Shown here piece by piece: positions 44,405-55,444 of a stretch of 64,000 bases of DNA. A program made the translations under genes and the position numbers. Numbering within the stretch: position 1 is the stretch's first letter; each line of letters opens with the position of its first letter. The notes below the pieces were generated by a model. It was not told the DNA's origin. It saw only the letters and a program-made list of their open reading frames with translations, and did no database searches. The stretch is from Bedellia somnulentella. Taxonomy: Eukaryota; Arthropoda; Insecta; Lepidoptera; Bedelliidae. The DNA is taken from NCBI GenBank assembly GCA_963576735.1, contig OY755173.1:5116873-5180872 (forward strand), in the 5' to 3' direction.

Positions 44405-45926
44405 TAATGGTTGGATTTAATAAAAGAATTAATTCTTGTAAAATAGAAGCAGCGTTGGACGGTGAAAAGTGTGTATTCTGTGTCAGAAGTGTTTTTATAA
44501 GAGTTATAATTATCTCAATAGTTGTTTTATCTGTTTTATTATGTGAAACTTTTTCATTTTGTGTATTAAATCCACAACCATTGGATAAAACTGGTATTTG
44601 GTTTTCTTTTAGTATAGCTTCATGAGCAGCCTTATCATACCCACTATATGATTTAGGGGGAGTGCGAGGTTTCAAAAATACTGTCTTTTTGTATGAAATT
44701 GGTAAAGAAGAATTATTATTTAATGATTGATGTGATGTATGATGTGAATCATGACCTAAATTATATATTTTACTTGCAGGTGCAGCAGAGAGAACATCAG
44801 CATAAGATTTGTTTACTTGCGGATGTAGTTTCTGTGCTTCAGCATAGGAAATGCAACTATTTGCCATAGAAACTTTAATTGCTTTTTGTCGCTCAAATTC
44901 TGGACACTTTCTGTTGGTGGCAAAATGAGAGCCTTTACATATGAAGCACTTTGCTTCATCTTCATCTACCTCACAAGTATAACCTAAATGTTCTCCACCA
45001 CATTTAAAACAATGAGGTTTTGATCTACATTGCATTCTAACGTGACCATACCGACAACAGTTGTAGCATTGAATAGTAGGGTAAATATATAATTCTACTG
45101 GTAATGCATTATAACAGATATAAATGCGTTTAGGTAGTACCTGCCCATCAAACGTCAACACAACAGAACCTGTATTTATAAATTTAGTTTCACCTTCAAT
45201 TAAGCTTTTACGCCTAATTCTTCTTAGTTTTATAATTTTACCACAACCTATTGGGACTTTTATACTTTCTAGAATTTCATCATCAGACCACTCCTGTGGT
45301 ATGCCTCTAACAATTCCTAGACGAGTAACATGGAAAGTGGGGATGTATGCTTTATATAATGATGATTTAATTACCTCGCTTGTAATGAAAGAATTGGCAC
45401 CATCACCAGACTCAAATGCAACAGATATTTTATTGCGACCTATTCTTTTTAAACTTCCATTTATGATACTTTTAATATTTTGTGCTCTTAAAAATTTTCC
45501 AAATGTCATTGGATGAAGAAATGTATTTTGATCTGGACTACCTTCCCTTTGAACATGCACAATAAAAGGGCCCACATCATCCTTGTCATATGTATTTCGA
45601 CCTAACCTTGGCTTAGTTACTGTTGATTGAATTGAATCAGTGGGAGCTATTAATTTAGTGTCATTAATTGGGGTAGGATCTGTTTCAGAAATGCATTTGC
45701 AATCAGATTCTTTAATGTTGGCTGAGTTTTTACTTCGCCTTTTTTTATTACAATGACGACATACACGGCTACCATGGGCTCGTTTACGAGATCTATTTAA
45801 ATTTATTGAATTTATGGACCCTTCTGTGTCCATACCAGATTCATCATTATTTGTGTTTGTAATAATGACATTATAAGCCACATCCTGAGAGCAGGACGTT
45901 CCCCCAGGATCTTCTGGGGGTTCCAT
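44346..45926 (-). CDS. LINE ORF1: gag-like RNA-binding protein
   Basis: 526 residues. It has a Ser/Asn-rich basic N-terminus, a central segment LGIVRGIPQEWSDDEILESI of the type found in I/jockey gag, then CCHC knuckles CYNCCRYGHVRMQC, CFKCGGEHLGYTC and CFICKGSHFATNRKC. A low-complexity C-terminus ends near TVELPQRKF. The ATG at 45924-45926 opens the frame. Intact. Confidence 0.88.
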   Translation of the reverse strand: MEPPEDPGGTSCSQDVAYNVIITNTNNDESGMDTEGSINSINLNRSRKRAHGSRVCRHCNKKRRSKNSANIKESDCKCISETDPTPINDTKLIAPTDSIQSTVTKPRLGRNTYDKDDVGPFIVHVQREGSPDQNTFLHPMTFGKFLRAQNIKSIINGSLKRIGRNKISVAFESGDGANSFITSEVIKSSLYKAYIPTFHVTRLGIVRGIPQEWSDDEILESIKVPIGCGKIIKLRRIRRKSLIEGETKFINTGSVVLTFDGQVLPKRIYICYNALPVELYIYPTIQCYNCCRYGHVRMQCRSKPHCFKCGGEHLGYTCEVDEDEAKCFICKGSHFATNRKCPEFERQKAIKVSMANSCISYAEAQKLHPQVNKSYADVLSAAPASKIYNLGHDSHHTSHQSLNNNSSLPISYKKTVFLKPRTPPKSYSGYDKAAHEAILKENQIPVLSNGCGFNTQNEKVSHNKTDKTTIEIIITLIKTLLTQNTHFSPSNAASILQELILLLNPTINGSTSSSERDTVELPQRKF

Positions 45927-46401
45927 ATCAAAAATGTATTAAAAACTTACCAACTATTCAGCTACACTACTATAAATATGTAATACACAAATATTTACAA
46001 AAATTAACAAATCTTATCCGTTAAAAGTTACTGAAACTAATATTTAAAATTAAATTTAAATAAATTGGAAAAAAGTTGCTCCCGCTTCTTTTGAAGTTTC
46101 CCGCCTTTTTTCTGAAGTTACGTTTAAATATTTTTTTGTATGGAATTAGATTATGGCATCCTATCGGAACAAATTGGATGGCTTACTTTAGATCACTTCT
46201 TTATCGATTATTTAGTCATAGTTAACTTGGCATAATACATATTATAGAAATTTTAGCCGATAATATTTTCCAGTGTACACACAATTATTTTGATTGACCC
46301 CCGCGACCCACACTTAGGGAAATAAATACTGATCTAAGAAGTTTCCGAGCAAAACGTCAAGCTCACTTGGAATCTGTTTACATGGTTAATGTAGTGTAAA
46401 C

Positions 46402-47201
46402 TAGTGTTGCCGGATAATCGATTATAGATTAATCGATTATGCTCACCCAAAATAATCTAATAATCGATAGTATAATCGATACTATCGATTATATCGATAC
46501 TATCGATTATTAGATTATAATCGAAGAACGATATAATCGATTATAATTGAAATGTAATCGATAATAATCGATATAATCGATTAATCGACTAATCGATTAT
46601 AATCTAATAATCGATTAATCGATTATATCGTCATTACATTAAAATCGATTAGTCGATTAATCGATTATAATTGTAAATTTTACACACTGATAAAAATAGA
46701 ATAAATAAAAATATAAATGATTTTATCGTAGATTGATCGATACATATATATACTCACAGCTATAATTTCTTAGAAGTGGTAGCCAGAGCCAAGGAATTAT
46801 AAATTCCATAGCCACTTTTGGTGGTTGAGTGGGGAAAAGATGGTAAAATAAAGGTTTTTACATAATAATCGATAGTAAAGATTATATTTATATATTATAT
46901 AATATTTTATATAAAGTTTATGTATTGTATTTTATATATATTGTATTTTTATCACAGTTTGAAAAATTGACAATTATAATCGACTAATCGATTATAATCT
47001 AATGACGATATAATCGATTAATCGATTATTATCGATTACATTACAATTATAATCGATCATATCGTTCTTCGATTATAATCTAATAATCGATAGTATCGAT
47101 ATAATCGATAGTATCGATAATACTATCGATTATTAGATTATTTGGGCCTCATTTGCATAATCGATTAATAATCGATACACAATCGATTATCCGGCAACAC
47201 T
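46402..47201. mobile_element. hAT-type MITE built of ATCGAT-rich palindromes
   Basis: The termini are inverted, TAGTGTTGCCGGATAATCGA at the left and its complement at the right. They are flanked by the identical 8-mer GTGTAAAC (46394-46401, 47202-47209). Both arms consist almost wholly of TAATCGATTA and ATCGATA variants and can fold on themselves. A truncated R1 copy lies in the middle. No coding capacity. The TSD length and TIR start fit hAT. Confidence 0.9.
46740..46860 (+). repeat. R1 interspersed repeat nested in the hAT-type MITE
   Basis: It contains ACATATATATACTCACAGCT, GTGGTAGCCAGAGCCAAGGA and GTGGGGAAAAGATGGTAAAA. It is truncated before the GGTGATGGG block. Confidence 0.8.
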
Positions 47202-47405
47202 AGTGTAAACCCGGCATAAATATTGATGAATTATGATTATGACTGAACTTGGTTGAACTGTTAGCTAGGAAAATTTTAAATAAATAAACGTTAATTAAAT
47301 TAAATAAATAAACGTTAAAATAATATTATTCCATTCCAACTCTAGTCCAGAGTTCCAGTAAAGATAAGACAAATACATGTTTTGATTTTGCCATGTGTAT
47401 GTGTA

Positions 47406-47936
47406 ATGATATCCAGGAATATTAAACAATATTTTGAAGTGGTTCCTCCTATCAAAATTACCGAAGCTGCCAGATTAAAGTTGAAAGTCAAAAGTTGGAG
47501 TGTGCTCAGTGATTATCATTTAGAATCAGTTAAAATAAACTATTCAGAAAGTCATATCGAGTCCACAGCTGTGGTAAGAGTTGGAGATGTTTCTGGTCAT
47601 GTTGTATGTATAATTAAAGGAAGAAGTGTTGGGCTCCTTTTTGGACTGTCGAAACAAGAATGGAAAAATATTGAAGCATCGAGCAAATGTTGTGATCAAT
47701 TGTTTTACCGATATTTTAAGGATGGGATGAAAAAATCATTCAGCACTGAACAAAAGCTGTTTTATAATTTCTGTGCAGTTAGTCAAACAAACAATATTTT
47801 GATAGCAGTCTTTCAAAGATGTGTTAATATGAGAAATAAGGATAAAGATGATGCTTGTATTCAGGTTTATGAATTATTACCAGCTGATATAACCATCTTA
47901 GACATTTATCAAGATTATTTAACTAAGAATAGTTGA
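47406..47936 (+). CDS. Unrecognised single-exon protein, 176 aa
   Basis: From the ATG at 47406 (MISRNIKQYFEVVPPIKITE) to TGA, uninterrupted and of mixed composition. I do not recognise the family. It looks globular and mostly alpha/beta, with a hydrophobic strand pair SGHVVCIIKGRSVGLLFGLS and several cysteines (KCCDQL, FCAVS, QRCVN, DACIQVYE). There is no signal peptide, membrane helix or obvious motif. The frame continues upstream only through non-ATG codons. It is divergent to sloth1/sloth2 and separated from it mainly by inserted elements, so the two may have shared a bidirectional promoter. It could also be the last exon of a longer gene, but no upstream exon was seen. Confidence 0.65.
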   Translation: MISRNIKQYFEVVPPIKITEAARLKLKVKSWSVLSDYHLESVKINYSESHIESTAVVRVGDVSGHVVCIIKGRSVGLLFGLSKQEWKNIEASSKCCDQLFYRYFKDGMKKSFSTEQKLFYNFCAVSQTNNILIAVFQRCVNMRNKDKDDACIQVYELLPADITILDIYQDYLTKNS

Positions 47937-48435
47937 GTATGGATGATAATTTATTAAATATATTGAATTAAAAAAACAGTTTGAAATACAAGTTATATAC
48001 ACAGTAAAATTATTTTTATTTAAACTGTTAATCATATCTTTCTTCATAGTCTAATGGTTAGTGTGTAAACTTCATGATTCCAAGATTCTCTCACAAATTC
48101 AATCTGTCACTATTATAACAGTATTTTTAGTCTGCCAACCTGCATAAGGAAGGGTTGGTGATCTAGAAGAATCACTCTAATCTGGGCGGGCATGAGCCTC
48201 TAGGAGCCCTTTATCATCCAAATCTTACAACTATTTAGGTAAATTTTGGCTTATTCTAAAACTCCATCTTAAATTACTGCTCATATGGTAGATTTTTGGC
48301 ATTACTTGTCAAATTAGCTTAGAATTTCTATCTTTGTTACACACAGTCTACAGTGAGTATGAGATGTAAAAATGGATTGATTAACAATAAAAAATACTTC
48401 TCTACTAACAATTAAAATCACATAAACTTCCTTAT

Positions 48436-48778
48436 TCAGACGGCTATAAATCCCTTAACTGGGTAGCCAGAGCTTTGGAATGAAAAATTCCTCAGCCACT
48501 TTTGGAAGTTGATTGGTGAAAACATACATACATACTTACATATACTCACGGCTATAAATCCCTTGAAGGGGTAGCCAGAGCTAGGGAATTATAAATTCCT
48601 CAGCCACTTTTGGGAGTTAAGTGGGGAAAAGATGGTGAAATAAAGGTTCTTGGTGATGGGTCTCCAACTGCTTCGCCCAAAATTCCCTTAAAAGCCCCAA
48701 TACCTTTAGTTGCCTCTTATGTACTCCCACCGGAAGAAATGGGGTAGTGCTATTCTAAGCTGACACTATCTACACAGC
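48436..48778 (+). repeat. Two R1 copies in tandem (partial plus near full length)
   Basis: 48436-48520 holds the left part of R1 (ACGGCTATAAATCCCTTAAC to GAAGTTGATTGGTGAAAACA). A near-full copy follows from the (CATA)n head at about 48522 to GCTGACACTATCTACACAGC. Confidence 0.8.
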
Positions 48779-48812
48779 AAATTCAATTCTAATTTTATTT
48801 TGTCAGACTATA

Positions 48813-49425
48813 CAGGGTGTCCAGGGGATCAACGTCCAAACGTAAGGGGGGCAGGCACCATGGTCTAAGAGGTAAAAATAAATAAATTGGCGCGCGGTAG
48901 TATGGAATTTGTGCGCCGATTCCTAAAATTAGTGAAAATTGCCACCTTATAGTAGTGTTTGTGTTTATATAGTAGTGCTTTCTCAACATAGGAATGATAT
49001 AGCTAAATTTAATGAATCTAAGGGTCAAGTGTTATACCTTTTAAAAACTATATTAAATGCGCCATGTTTTGAAAATACTTGCCAGCTTCATTTCATACAT
49101 TTTTTTACACAGTGGAGCTCAGAAAAGTAGGTATAACAAATCTCTAAAAATTTTTTTTCTAAGTTGACTTGTTTTGCTCGTATTGTAATGTTTTTGCAAA
49201 AATAAATAATGTGTATTAAAAGTACTGTTAAAAACCGAAAAAAAAAGAATCGATGAATATTTGCAGAATTGGCATACGAAACACTGCTGTAAGGTGGCTA
49301 TTTTCACTAATTTTAGAAATCGGCGCACAAATTCCATACAACCGATTTTTTTAAAAAAATTTTTACCTCTTAGACCATGGTGTCTGCCCCCCTTACGTTT
49401 GGACGTTGACCCCCTGATCACCCTG
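48813..49425. mobile_element. MITE with about 145-bp inverted repeats, TA/TATA target
   Basis: The ends are CAGGGTG and CACCCTG, flanked by TATA on both sides (48809-48812, 49426-49429). The two arms match in inverse orientation for some 145 bp (e.g. CAACGTCCAAACGTAAGGGG, CCATGGTCTAAGAGGTAAAA, GGAATTTGTGCGCCGATT). TA duplication suggests a Tc1/mariner-type or similar source. No transposase. Confidence 0.85.
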
Positions 49426-49554
49426 TATATGAGTTAGTTACAAAACCAAAACTTACAAACAAGGGTTATTTCAGATAGTAACAAACTAAATAAAGAGTTT
49501 TAAAAAAGGCAGGTGTCCGAAGTATTAAGAATAAACGAGCATATGTAAAAATAT

Positions 49555-49670
49555 TTAAAGATGTAAACGTGGCTAGATAGGTTTGCTAGGATCGTACAAA
49601 GTGGCGATCAATAGTCTCTGCCCACCCAAACGGGAAATAATAGCGTGAGTATATGTATTTATGTTACAAA
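49555..49670 (-). repeat. R2 interspersed repeat, partial
   Basis: GGATCGTACAAAGTGGCGAT, CAATAGTCTCTGCCCACCCA and GCGTGAGTATATGTATTTAT are the reverse of R2. Confidence 0.65.
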
Positions 49671-50242
49671 AACATAAGAAAAGATTATACACAATTGTGT
49701 AGCTATCCATCTCTGTAAGGACTCCGCCCATCTCTATAGGTGGAGTGAACTCCAACGATCTACAATAAGCTCATAAGTGTGTCTTACTGCGGAGGCGAGT
49801 CAGCCACGAAACCTTCGACGAATCGACGTAAGCATCCGCGAACATACTGGCGGCGCTGCGACATCCACGGCAGCCTCTACATTGATTGTACAGACGTACA
49901 GATGTTTTTGGGTTCTGGCGACCGCTAGACGCCAAACTCACTCGCACACTAGCAGCGTCATAAATAATCGTACATCACGGTATTGAAATGTTTCTCTAAC
50001 TAAACATAAATACTAATTCTGAGTTGGTACACAGCAGGGTGTACTGGCCAGTATATCTTTGCTGTTCCCACAGGGTCTACAACATCTTCTACGCATTGTT
50101 GTACTAAAACAGCCCCCAGCGACCACCACTTACCTATTACAAAGCCGAAAATGACCTCTCGATGTTTTACTCGGCGAAACTCCTTGTTTTCATCTTTTAC
50201 TTCGATAAAGAGCACATTCTTCTTGAGCAATTCGTCTTCGCT

Positions 50243-50280
50243 TAGAAATGGGATAGTGTTATTCTAATCCGACACTATAA
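50243..50280 (+). repeat. R1 3'-end fragment
   Basis: AGAAATGGGATAGTGTTATT, then CTAATCCGACACTATA, corresponds to the last 37 bp of R1. Confidence 0.6.
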
Positions 50281-51099
50281 AGAATGGGCCTAAACATGTG
50301 AAAAATGCGCTGGCATATCCATATGCGTTACGGATGGAACCCGCAGGTAATGCTTGGAGTTGAACTGGAAACTGGTTTAATAAGAAACTTTATTGCATAG
50401 AACAATTTAAACATTTTACAAACTGTATGTTAGTTTGTTAATAGATATACTTAGATACCATCGGTGTTGTTACTTGAATATACTTATGTGAGGTGGTTAA
50501 GAATACATAACATTTTAAAACAGGATTGTTTCTCGTTTGTGAAAATTTAATATTTGGGAACTACTCAGGATAACTATAAAATTATCATCATTGATCAAAA
50601 AGATAAAATATGCATGATTCAGAGAAAGAACAATACAAAAAAAAAATGTATCGTTTTTGAGCTTTAACGGCTACTTATGCACCCTTTATCTTACTATCAT
50701 TATAATAGGAATTTTGGTGAATCGAATAGATTTACGAAATTGGAAACGTTCATCACGGTATATTGTTTAGGCTAAAGCACGCAGTGTGTGTTTTTTGATC
50801 AAAAAGCTTTACAAGCATGTGAACTAAAAAATGGAATTAGATCCTTATTACGCCTGCTAATGACAAAAAGTAGAGCATGGAAAGTTCATGTGACGTCACG
50901 CCTCATTAAGTTGACTTAGCTATGACGTCACGAGCTTCTAAACCTAAAATGTAATGTACTTTATCTTTTTAAACTTTCATTGACTTAGAGAAAACGATAG
51001 TTAATAGGTTGCGGACCAAATCGAATATTTACTTAATTTTCAGATTTTGACAGGATCTTACAAAGTAGCGATAGATAGTTTTTGTCTTCCATAATCTAT

Positions 51100-51290
51100 T
51101 TCTTTCTATGATTCTCTAAGAGTGAAATTTAGTTCGGAAAAGATTGTAAATTAAAGGATGGTTGGTCATTGTTCTCCAGCCACATCCCTCAACCATATTT
51201 TGAAAAGCCTTCAAATCCTAAGTTCCCAGTTATAATAGAAGAAAAGTTTTAATACTATTCTAAGCCGACACCTCACAGCTACTATTCTTC
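51100..51290 (+). repeat. R1 interspersed repeat, degraded
   Basis: TTCGGAAAAGATTGTAAATT, TTGTTCTCCAGCCACATCCC and CTATTCTAAGCCGACACCTC keep the R1 order. A small R2-like piece (GACAGGATCTTACAAAGTAG) lies just left at 51048. Confidence 0.6.
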
Positions 51291-51599
51291 CGACCTTGAT
51301 GATTTAACCAGAATATTTGTTTAGATAAGTTATCAATTTTACCAGCTTAGGTAAAGTACACAGCCCATAATGAAAAGTATCCGGAAACGAGTACAAGCCG
51401 AACACAAAAGTATACACCTAATATATAGTATATTTACAAAGCGTGGGCTCCGAGTGTTGTAGAGCCGGTAGGTGGGAGCAAGCGGCGTGGGCAGCATCGA
51501 ACTTCGCTTTTTACAATTAATAACCGAATTCGAATTCAGCGGAGATATCCTTTCTTGAAGCTGCCAAAGCCAGCCAGCCGTGTAGGTGGAACGAGTTAA

Positions 51600-51713
51600 G
51601 TTAACTCAGTCAGTATCCGAGCGTCAACGGACGCGGTTGTTTTGCAAGTGCCATTTTGATTTGAGTGTGGCTGCAGTCGGCTTCAAGGACTCGGTTACAA
51701 GTCAAACAGCATT
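51600..51713 (+). promoter_or_regulatory. Probable core promoter and 5' UTR of a downstream gene
   Basis: A doubled initiator TCAGTCAGT lies at 51606-51614, in a region (51440-51770) richer in GC than its surroundings. It is about 100 bases before an ATG-starting exon with a good donor. Inferred only. Confidence 0.4.
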
Positions 51714-51770
51714 ATGGAAGTTGCAGGTCAATGGCGGCGAGAGTGGGCCGGGGCTGCTGAGTTCGGGAAG
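51714..51770 (+). CDS. Probable first coding exon of an unidentified gene
   Basis: ATG at 51714 begins MEVAGQWRREWAGAAEFGK and meets a GTAACT donor at 51771 in phase 0. Nineteen residues are too few to identify the family. A possible second exon is 61600-61656 (see findings). The rest would lie right of the window. Confidence 0.4.
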
Positions 51771-52668
51771 GTAACTTCTTAATTCCACTTATAAAGTTGT
51801 GCAGTAAGTTGATAGTAGATAAAAGCTCTCCGTAAATGTTCAGGCAATGCAGTCTGGGCAGAAACTTGTTTTTCTTTGTGGGATTTTGTATAAGAAATAC
51901 TTACTGTTCAACTTTTAATAAGTATGTGTTTTTTTGTGTTTGTATATGTAAAAGATATAGATATCGTAATTACGGTTTTTTAACATTGCTGGTTGTTAAG
52001 TTTTCTCACTTTTCGGTTTAACATAATCCACTGATACATATTAAAAAAAAAAACATAGAAAACACATTTTTTTGTTTTCTTTTGCTTAAATTATGAAATA
52101 ATCTGGTAACATAGGTAAGCTAAAGTATTAATTGTCCTGTTAACCATCGGGCAAAAGGTTGTCAATGTTGTCATGGCATTTCAATTAATGAGTGGTCATT
52201 GCCAAAAGCGAAGTGGTTGCTTCCTTATACGGTATACTGATCCGAATAATCGCGTCACGCTACTTTGCTATAACTACAACCCCAAGATTGTGGGCACACT
52301 TACATTCAAGCTTTATTCAATTTTAGTTTTATACAGAAAAAAAAACAATGAACGAACAAATAACATTTCATTTGTGAATTTATCCACACAAAAAAACAGA
52401 ATATGATTAAATTTCAATATTAATCCTTCCCTTAATTATTCTGTTTTTTTTCTAAACCAAGCTATATTATTTTTGATGTCTGTGGCATGTAGGATGAATA
52501 AATCGTATAAGATTAAAAGAAACAAAGGAGCGCGTCAACAATGTTTAATTTAATCGCTGTTGTCACTAAGTGGTCGTCTTCTGTTACATGTAGGCGTCGT
52601 ATTTGCATCTTGCCATACAGAAAACTTCGGTACTGTTTTTATATTATGTATTTTTATATTTATTATTT

Positions 52669-53095
52669 AACGGCTACAATCCCAAAAAGGGAGTGGGTAA
52701 ATAAAGTTAAAACGATCTTCGGTAATTGGTTTCCATCGATATCGTCTCTCAATCACCTAAAAGACCTAGGTCCCTCAGTCAACAAGGAGATTGAGTAGTG
52801 ATTTATTAAAAGGACACTACAAGACACATTTTATAAATATTTAGATAGAAATAGGAGAGTTAGAGGTCAGAATATATAAAAAGATATATAAAGCAGCACA
52901 TATATAAATATCTGTGTATGGGAAAAACCCATTTTTCCCATGGGTATCGCTAGGCTATGTGACTGAGGGTATTGGGTATTTTTAATTGATAATGGGGCGA
53001 TGTGGCTGAGGATCCGTCACCAATAATCCTTTATTATAAACCTTTTCCCCACTTAACTTCGGAAATTTGCTGATGAATCTCCCATTAACAGGAAA
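52669..53095. repeat. Two degraded R1 copies in opposite orientation
   Basis: 52669-52800 (+) has ACGGCTACAATCCCAAAAAG and ATTGGTTTCCATCG. 52920-53095 (-) has ATGGGTATCGCTAGGC, GGGCGATGTGGCTGAGGATC and CTTTTCCCCACTTAACTTC. Confidence 0.55.
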
Positions 53096-53562
53096 AGAAT
53101 AAAGAATGTTTATCGAATATAATTTATATTAATTTCACGTGCCTCCCATTTTTAAATCCCTGGGAACTAAAGAAAGCCCTATATTTATAATTAGAATAGG
53201 CTTTAAATAATTAGCACTATTACTTATGGCACTATATACTGTGGCATTAGCTTTTATTTTCTTATTTTGTAGGTAATAATAAACAGTAGCTTATTTCGTT
53301 CGCATGTTTTGCGAGCGAATGGTGCATAAGAAGCGAAGGTACAATAAAAAACACATTAGAGGAAATTGAAAAGAGTTGTGCAACACTACAATGAAAGTTG
53401 CAAAACTATTATTCCGTATCCGTTACAAAATAATCTCTCGTTGCAACATGTTACACAAAATCCATCAGTACAAAAGACATCAACGCGTGATAACGTTCAC
53501 GTCATCATACAAGTTCTATTATTTGAAGTTTAGGTAAAATAAATCAATCATACACAATAACA

Positions 53563-53880
53563 GGCTTAGAATAGCACTATATCACCTCTCCCTTTAGATA
53601 GATGTCAAAATTTATGACTACACGTAGGGAATTTTATGTGTTTCAACTTCTGGAAGTGGCTTTGAGAATTTACCCGTAAGTGTCGATTAGGTGCATCATG
53701 ATTATGGTTAGTTAATTTATAAGAGACAATAACCATGACGGAAAACATCGTGAGTAAATCCACTGGACGGTGTTTAAGCTCACTTATATTACAGTTTATC
53801 CATACAAACTGACGATTAGAAGTCCCCTATCTCATTAGTGCAATATCTTTGGGAAATATTGGTGTTTTTTGATCTACATA
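53563..53880. repeat. Degraded R1 and SINE-T remnants
   Basis: 53563-53690 has GGCTTAGAATAGCACTATAT and TTTCAACTTCTGGAAGTGGC. 53700-53880 has ACCATGACGGAAAACATCGT-GAGTAAATCC, like SINE-T body. Both are old. Confidence 0.45.
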
Positions 53881-54311
53881 ACTACATTTCTTGTAAAATT
53901 ATGATCCCCGCTGAGGGCAATCATTTGAATTATAATTTTGGGGTGTAAGTGTTTATAATACATACTGTCATAACCAAATATAGCAATGGTCTTTGTTATT
54001 TCATTGACATTTCCATACACACTTTGCCACTGTAAGTTTATTTTACAGTTAATGCTAATATTACACTCACACTTCTTATTTTATTTGTCTTCTTTCTCAA
54101 GTACCTTGAAATATTTGGATCAAGTGTCATAGAAGTCAAGTTTGTCTGTTACTTGCAAGTTAATATGCACAAACCGTATTTTTTCATATGTAAATAAGAT
54201 AAATATATGATAAATCTGTTTACCTCATTTCCATTTTTCCGTTCTATTAAGTTGTTTGAGTTGAGCATGAGAATAACAAATGTCTGTTTCTATCATGAAA
54301 ACTTATTGATA

Positions 54312-54572
54312 ACAAACATACATACATACATACATACATAAACTCACGGCTATATTTCCCTAGAAGGGGTAGCCAGAGCTAAGGAATTATAAATTCCTCA
54401 GCCACTTTTGGAAGTTGAGTGGGGAAAAGATGGTAAAATAAAGATTTTTGGTGATGGGTCTCCAACCGCATCGCCCAAAAATCCAATAAAAAGCCCCAAT
54501 ACCCTTAGTCGCCTCTTACGACACCCGTGGGTAGAAAGGGGTAGCGACATTCTAAGCCGGCACTACACGGCA
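54312..54572 (+). repeat. R1 interspersed repeat, subfamily b, near full length
   Basis: Long (CATA)n head, then CTCACGGCTATATTTCCCTA to AAGCCGGCACTACACGGCA. It is very similar to the copy at 24178, including the AATCCAATAAAAAGCCCC variant. Confidence 0.87.
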
Positions 54573-54579
54573 ACAAACA

Positions 54580-54905
54580 TACATTTACATACTCATACCA
54601 TTAGTTACTATTGGAGTAGGTAGAGAGTATCGGCCTCCACCATGTACAATCCTGGCAAACCTCCCGAGTTTCGCCTTCCTTCATCAATCTTTCACATTCC
54701 AGACTTTTGGCTTTCTTTTTAACTAAATGTGTTCTTCGTGGTCATCCTCTACTAAAAATACCTTCCATAATGGCTCGATAAATCTGTTGCACCAGTTTTC
54801 CATCATCATCCTCTCTATGTGGTCAAATCATATTGAGATTCCTCTTTTCACTATATTATCTTTCACACCGCATTTTTCACGAATGTATTTTTCACTCAAT
54901 CACAT
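54580..54905 (+). repeat. R2 interspersed repeat, long copy
   Basis: ACATTTACATACTCATACCA, TATTGGAGTAGGTAGAGAGT and CACCATGTACAATCCTGGCA, then TCATCAATCTTTCACATTCC and GTGTTCTTCGTGGTCATCCT, the latter also in the copy at 2850. It abuts the R1b copy. Confidence 0.65.
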
Positions 54906-55444
54906 AACCTGACTTTTTTTCTTCTTAATATTGATTAAAAAAACACATTGAGTGCACATGCAGTGTTTTTTTATTATTACATACATTTACGTTATTATAA
55001 CACATGCGCATTTTATATACGCATTCAGTTATCTCAAAATCAGCTTTCATATAACGTAAACAAGAGCTAGACCACAAAAAAGAGTGACAAAGTACCCTAT
55101 TTGTCGGTGCTCTAGAAAGCTAAGTAAAAGCACAAAGCTCGCGTGACACTAACGTCTGCGGACAAAAACTTTCGTACACATATAAAATATTGGTTTGTGA
55201 AAGTGAAGCGGGAAGGTGATTTATTTCCGTGTTGTCTCTTAAGTCTGAACACAAGTTTAATATAATGGAATCGCATTAGATCAATCACAGGTTAAATGTA
55301 TATATCATCCTTATTCGATCTAGATTATATCGAATTACCAACCATATGACTACTACATTTACCGGCGATCTACCTCAGATTGATTATATTAAATAAAATA
55401 TGACTAAAACTCCTTATTATTAACCGCTAGTAAAATACCCGTAG

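Larger units (their letters stand above)
40509..46300 (-). mobile_element. I-like non-LTR retrotransposon, nearly complete
   Basis: Minus-strand order: about 370 bp of 5' region, ORF1 (44346-45926), ORF2 (40660-44404, one frameshift), short 3' UTR and a poly(A) tail (plus strand T-run at 40509-40531). EN at the N-terminus of ORF2 and RNase H at its C-terminus place it in the I superfamily (I/Nimb/Loa/R1-like). The clade is not resolved by eye. The 5' boundary is approximate and no target duplication was identified. Confidence 0.85.

Noticed and set aside
42713..45516. Several + strand frames of 60-130 codons
   Set aside because: They are antisense to the intact ORF1/ORF2 of the I-like retrotransposon.
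48035..48115. tRNA-like sequence (CATAGTCTAATGGTTAGTGT)
   Set aside because: It has an A-box-like start, but the B-box is poor and no cloverleaf closes; probably an old SINE head.
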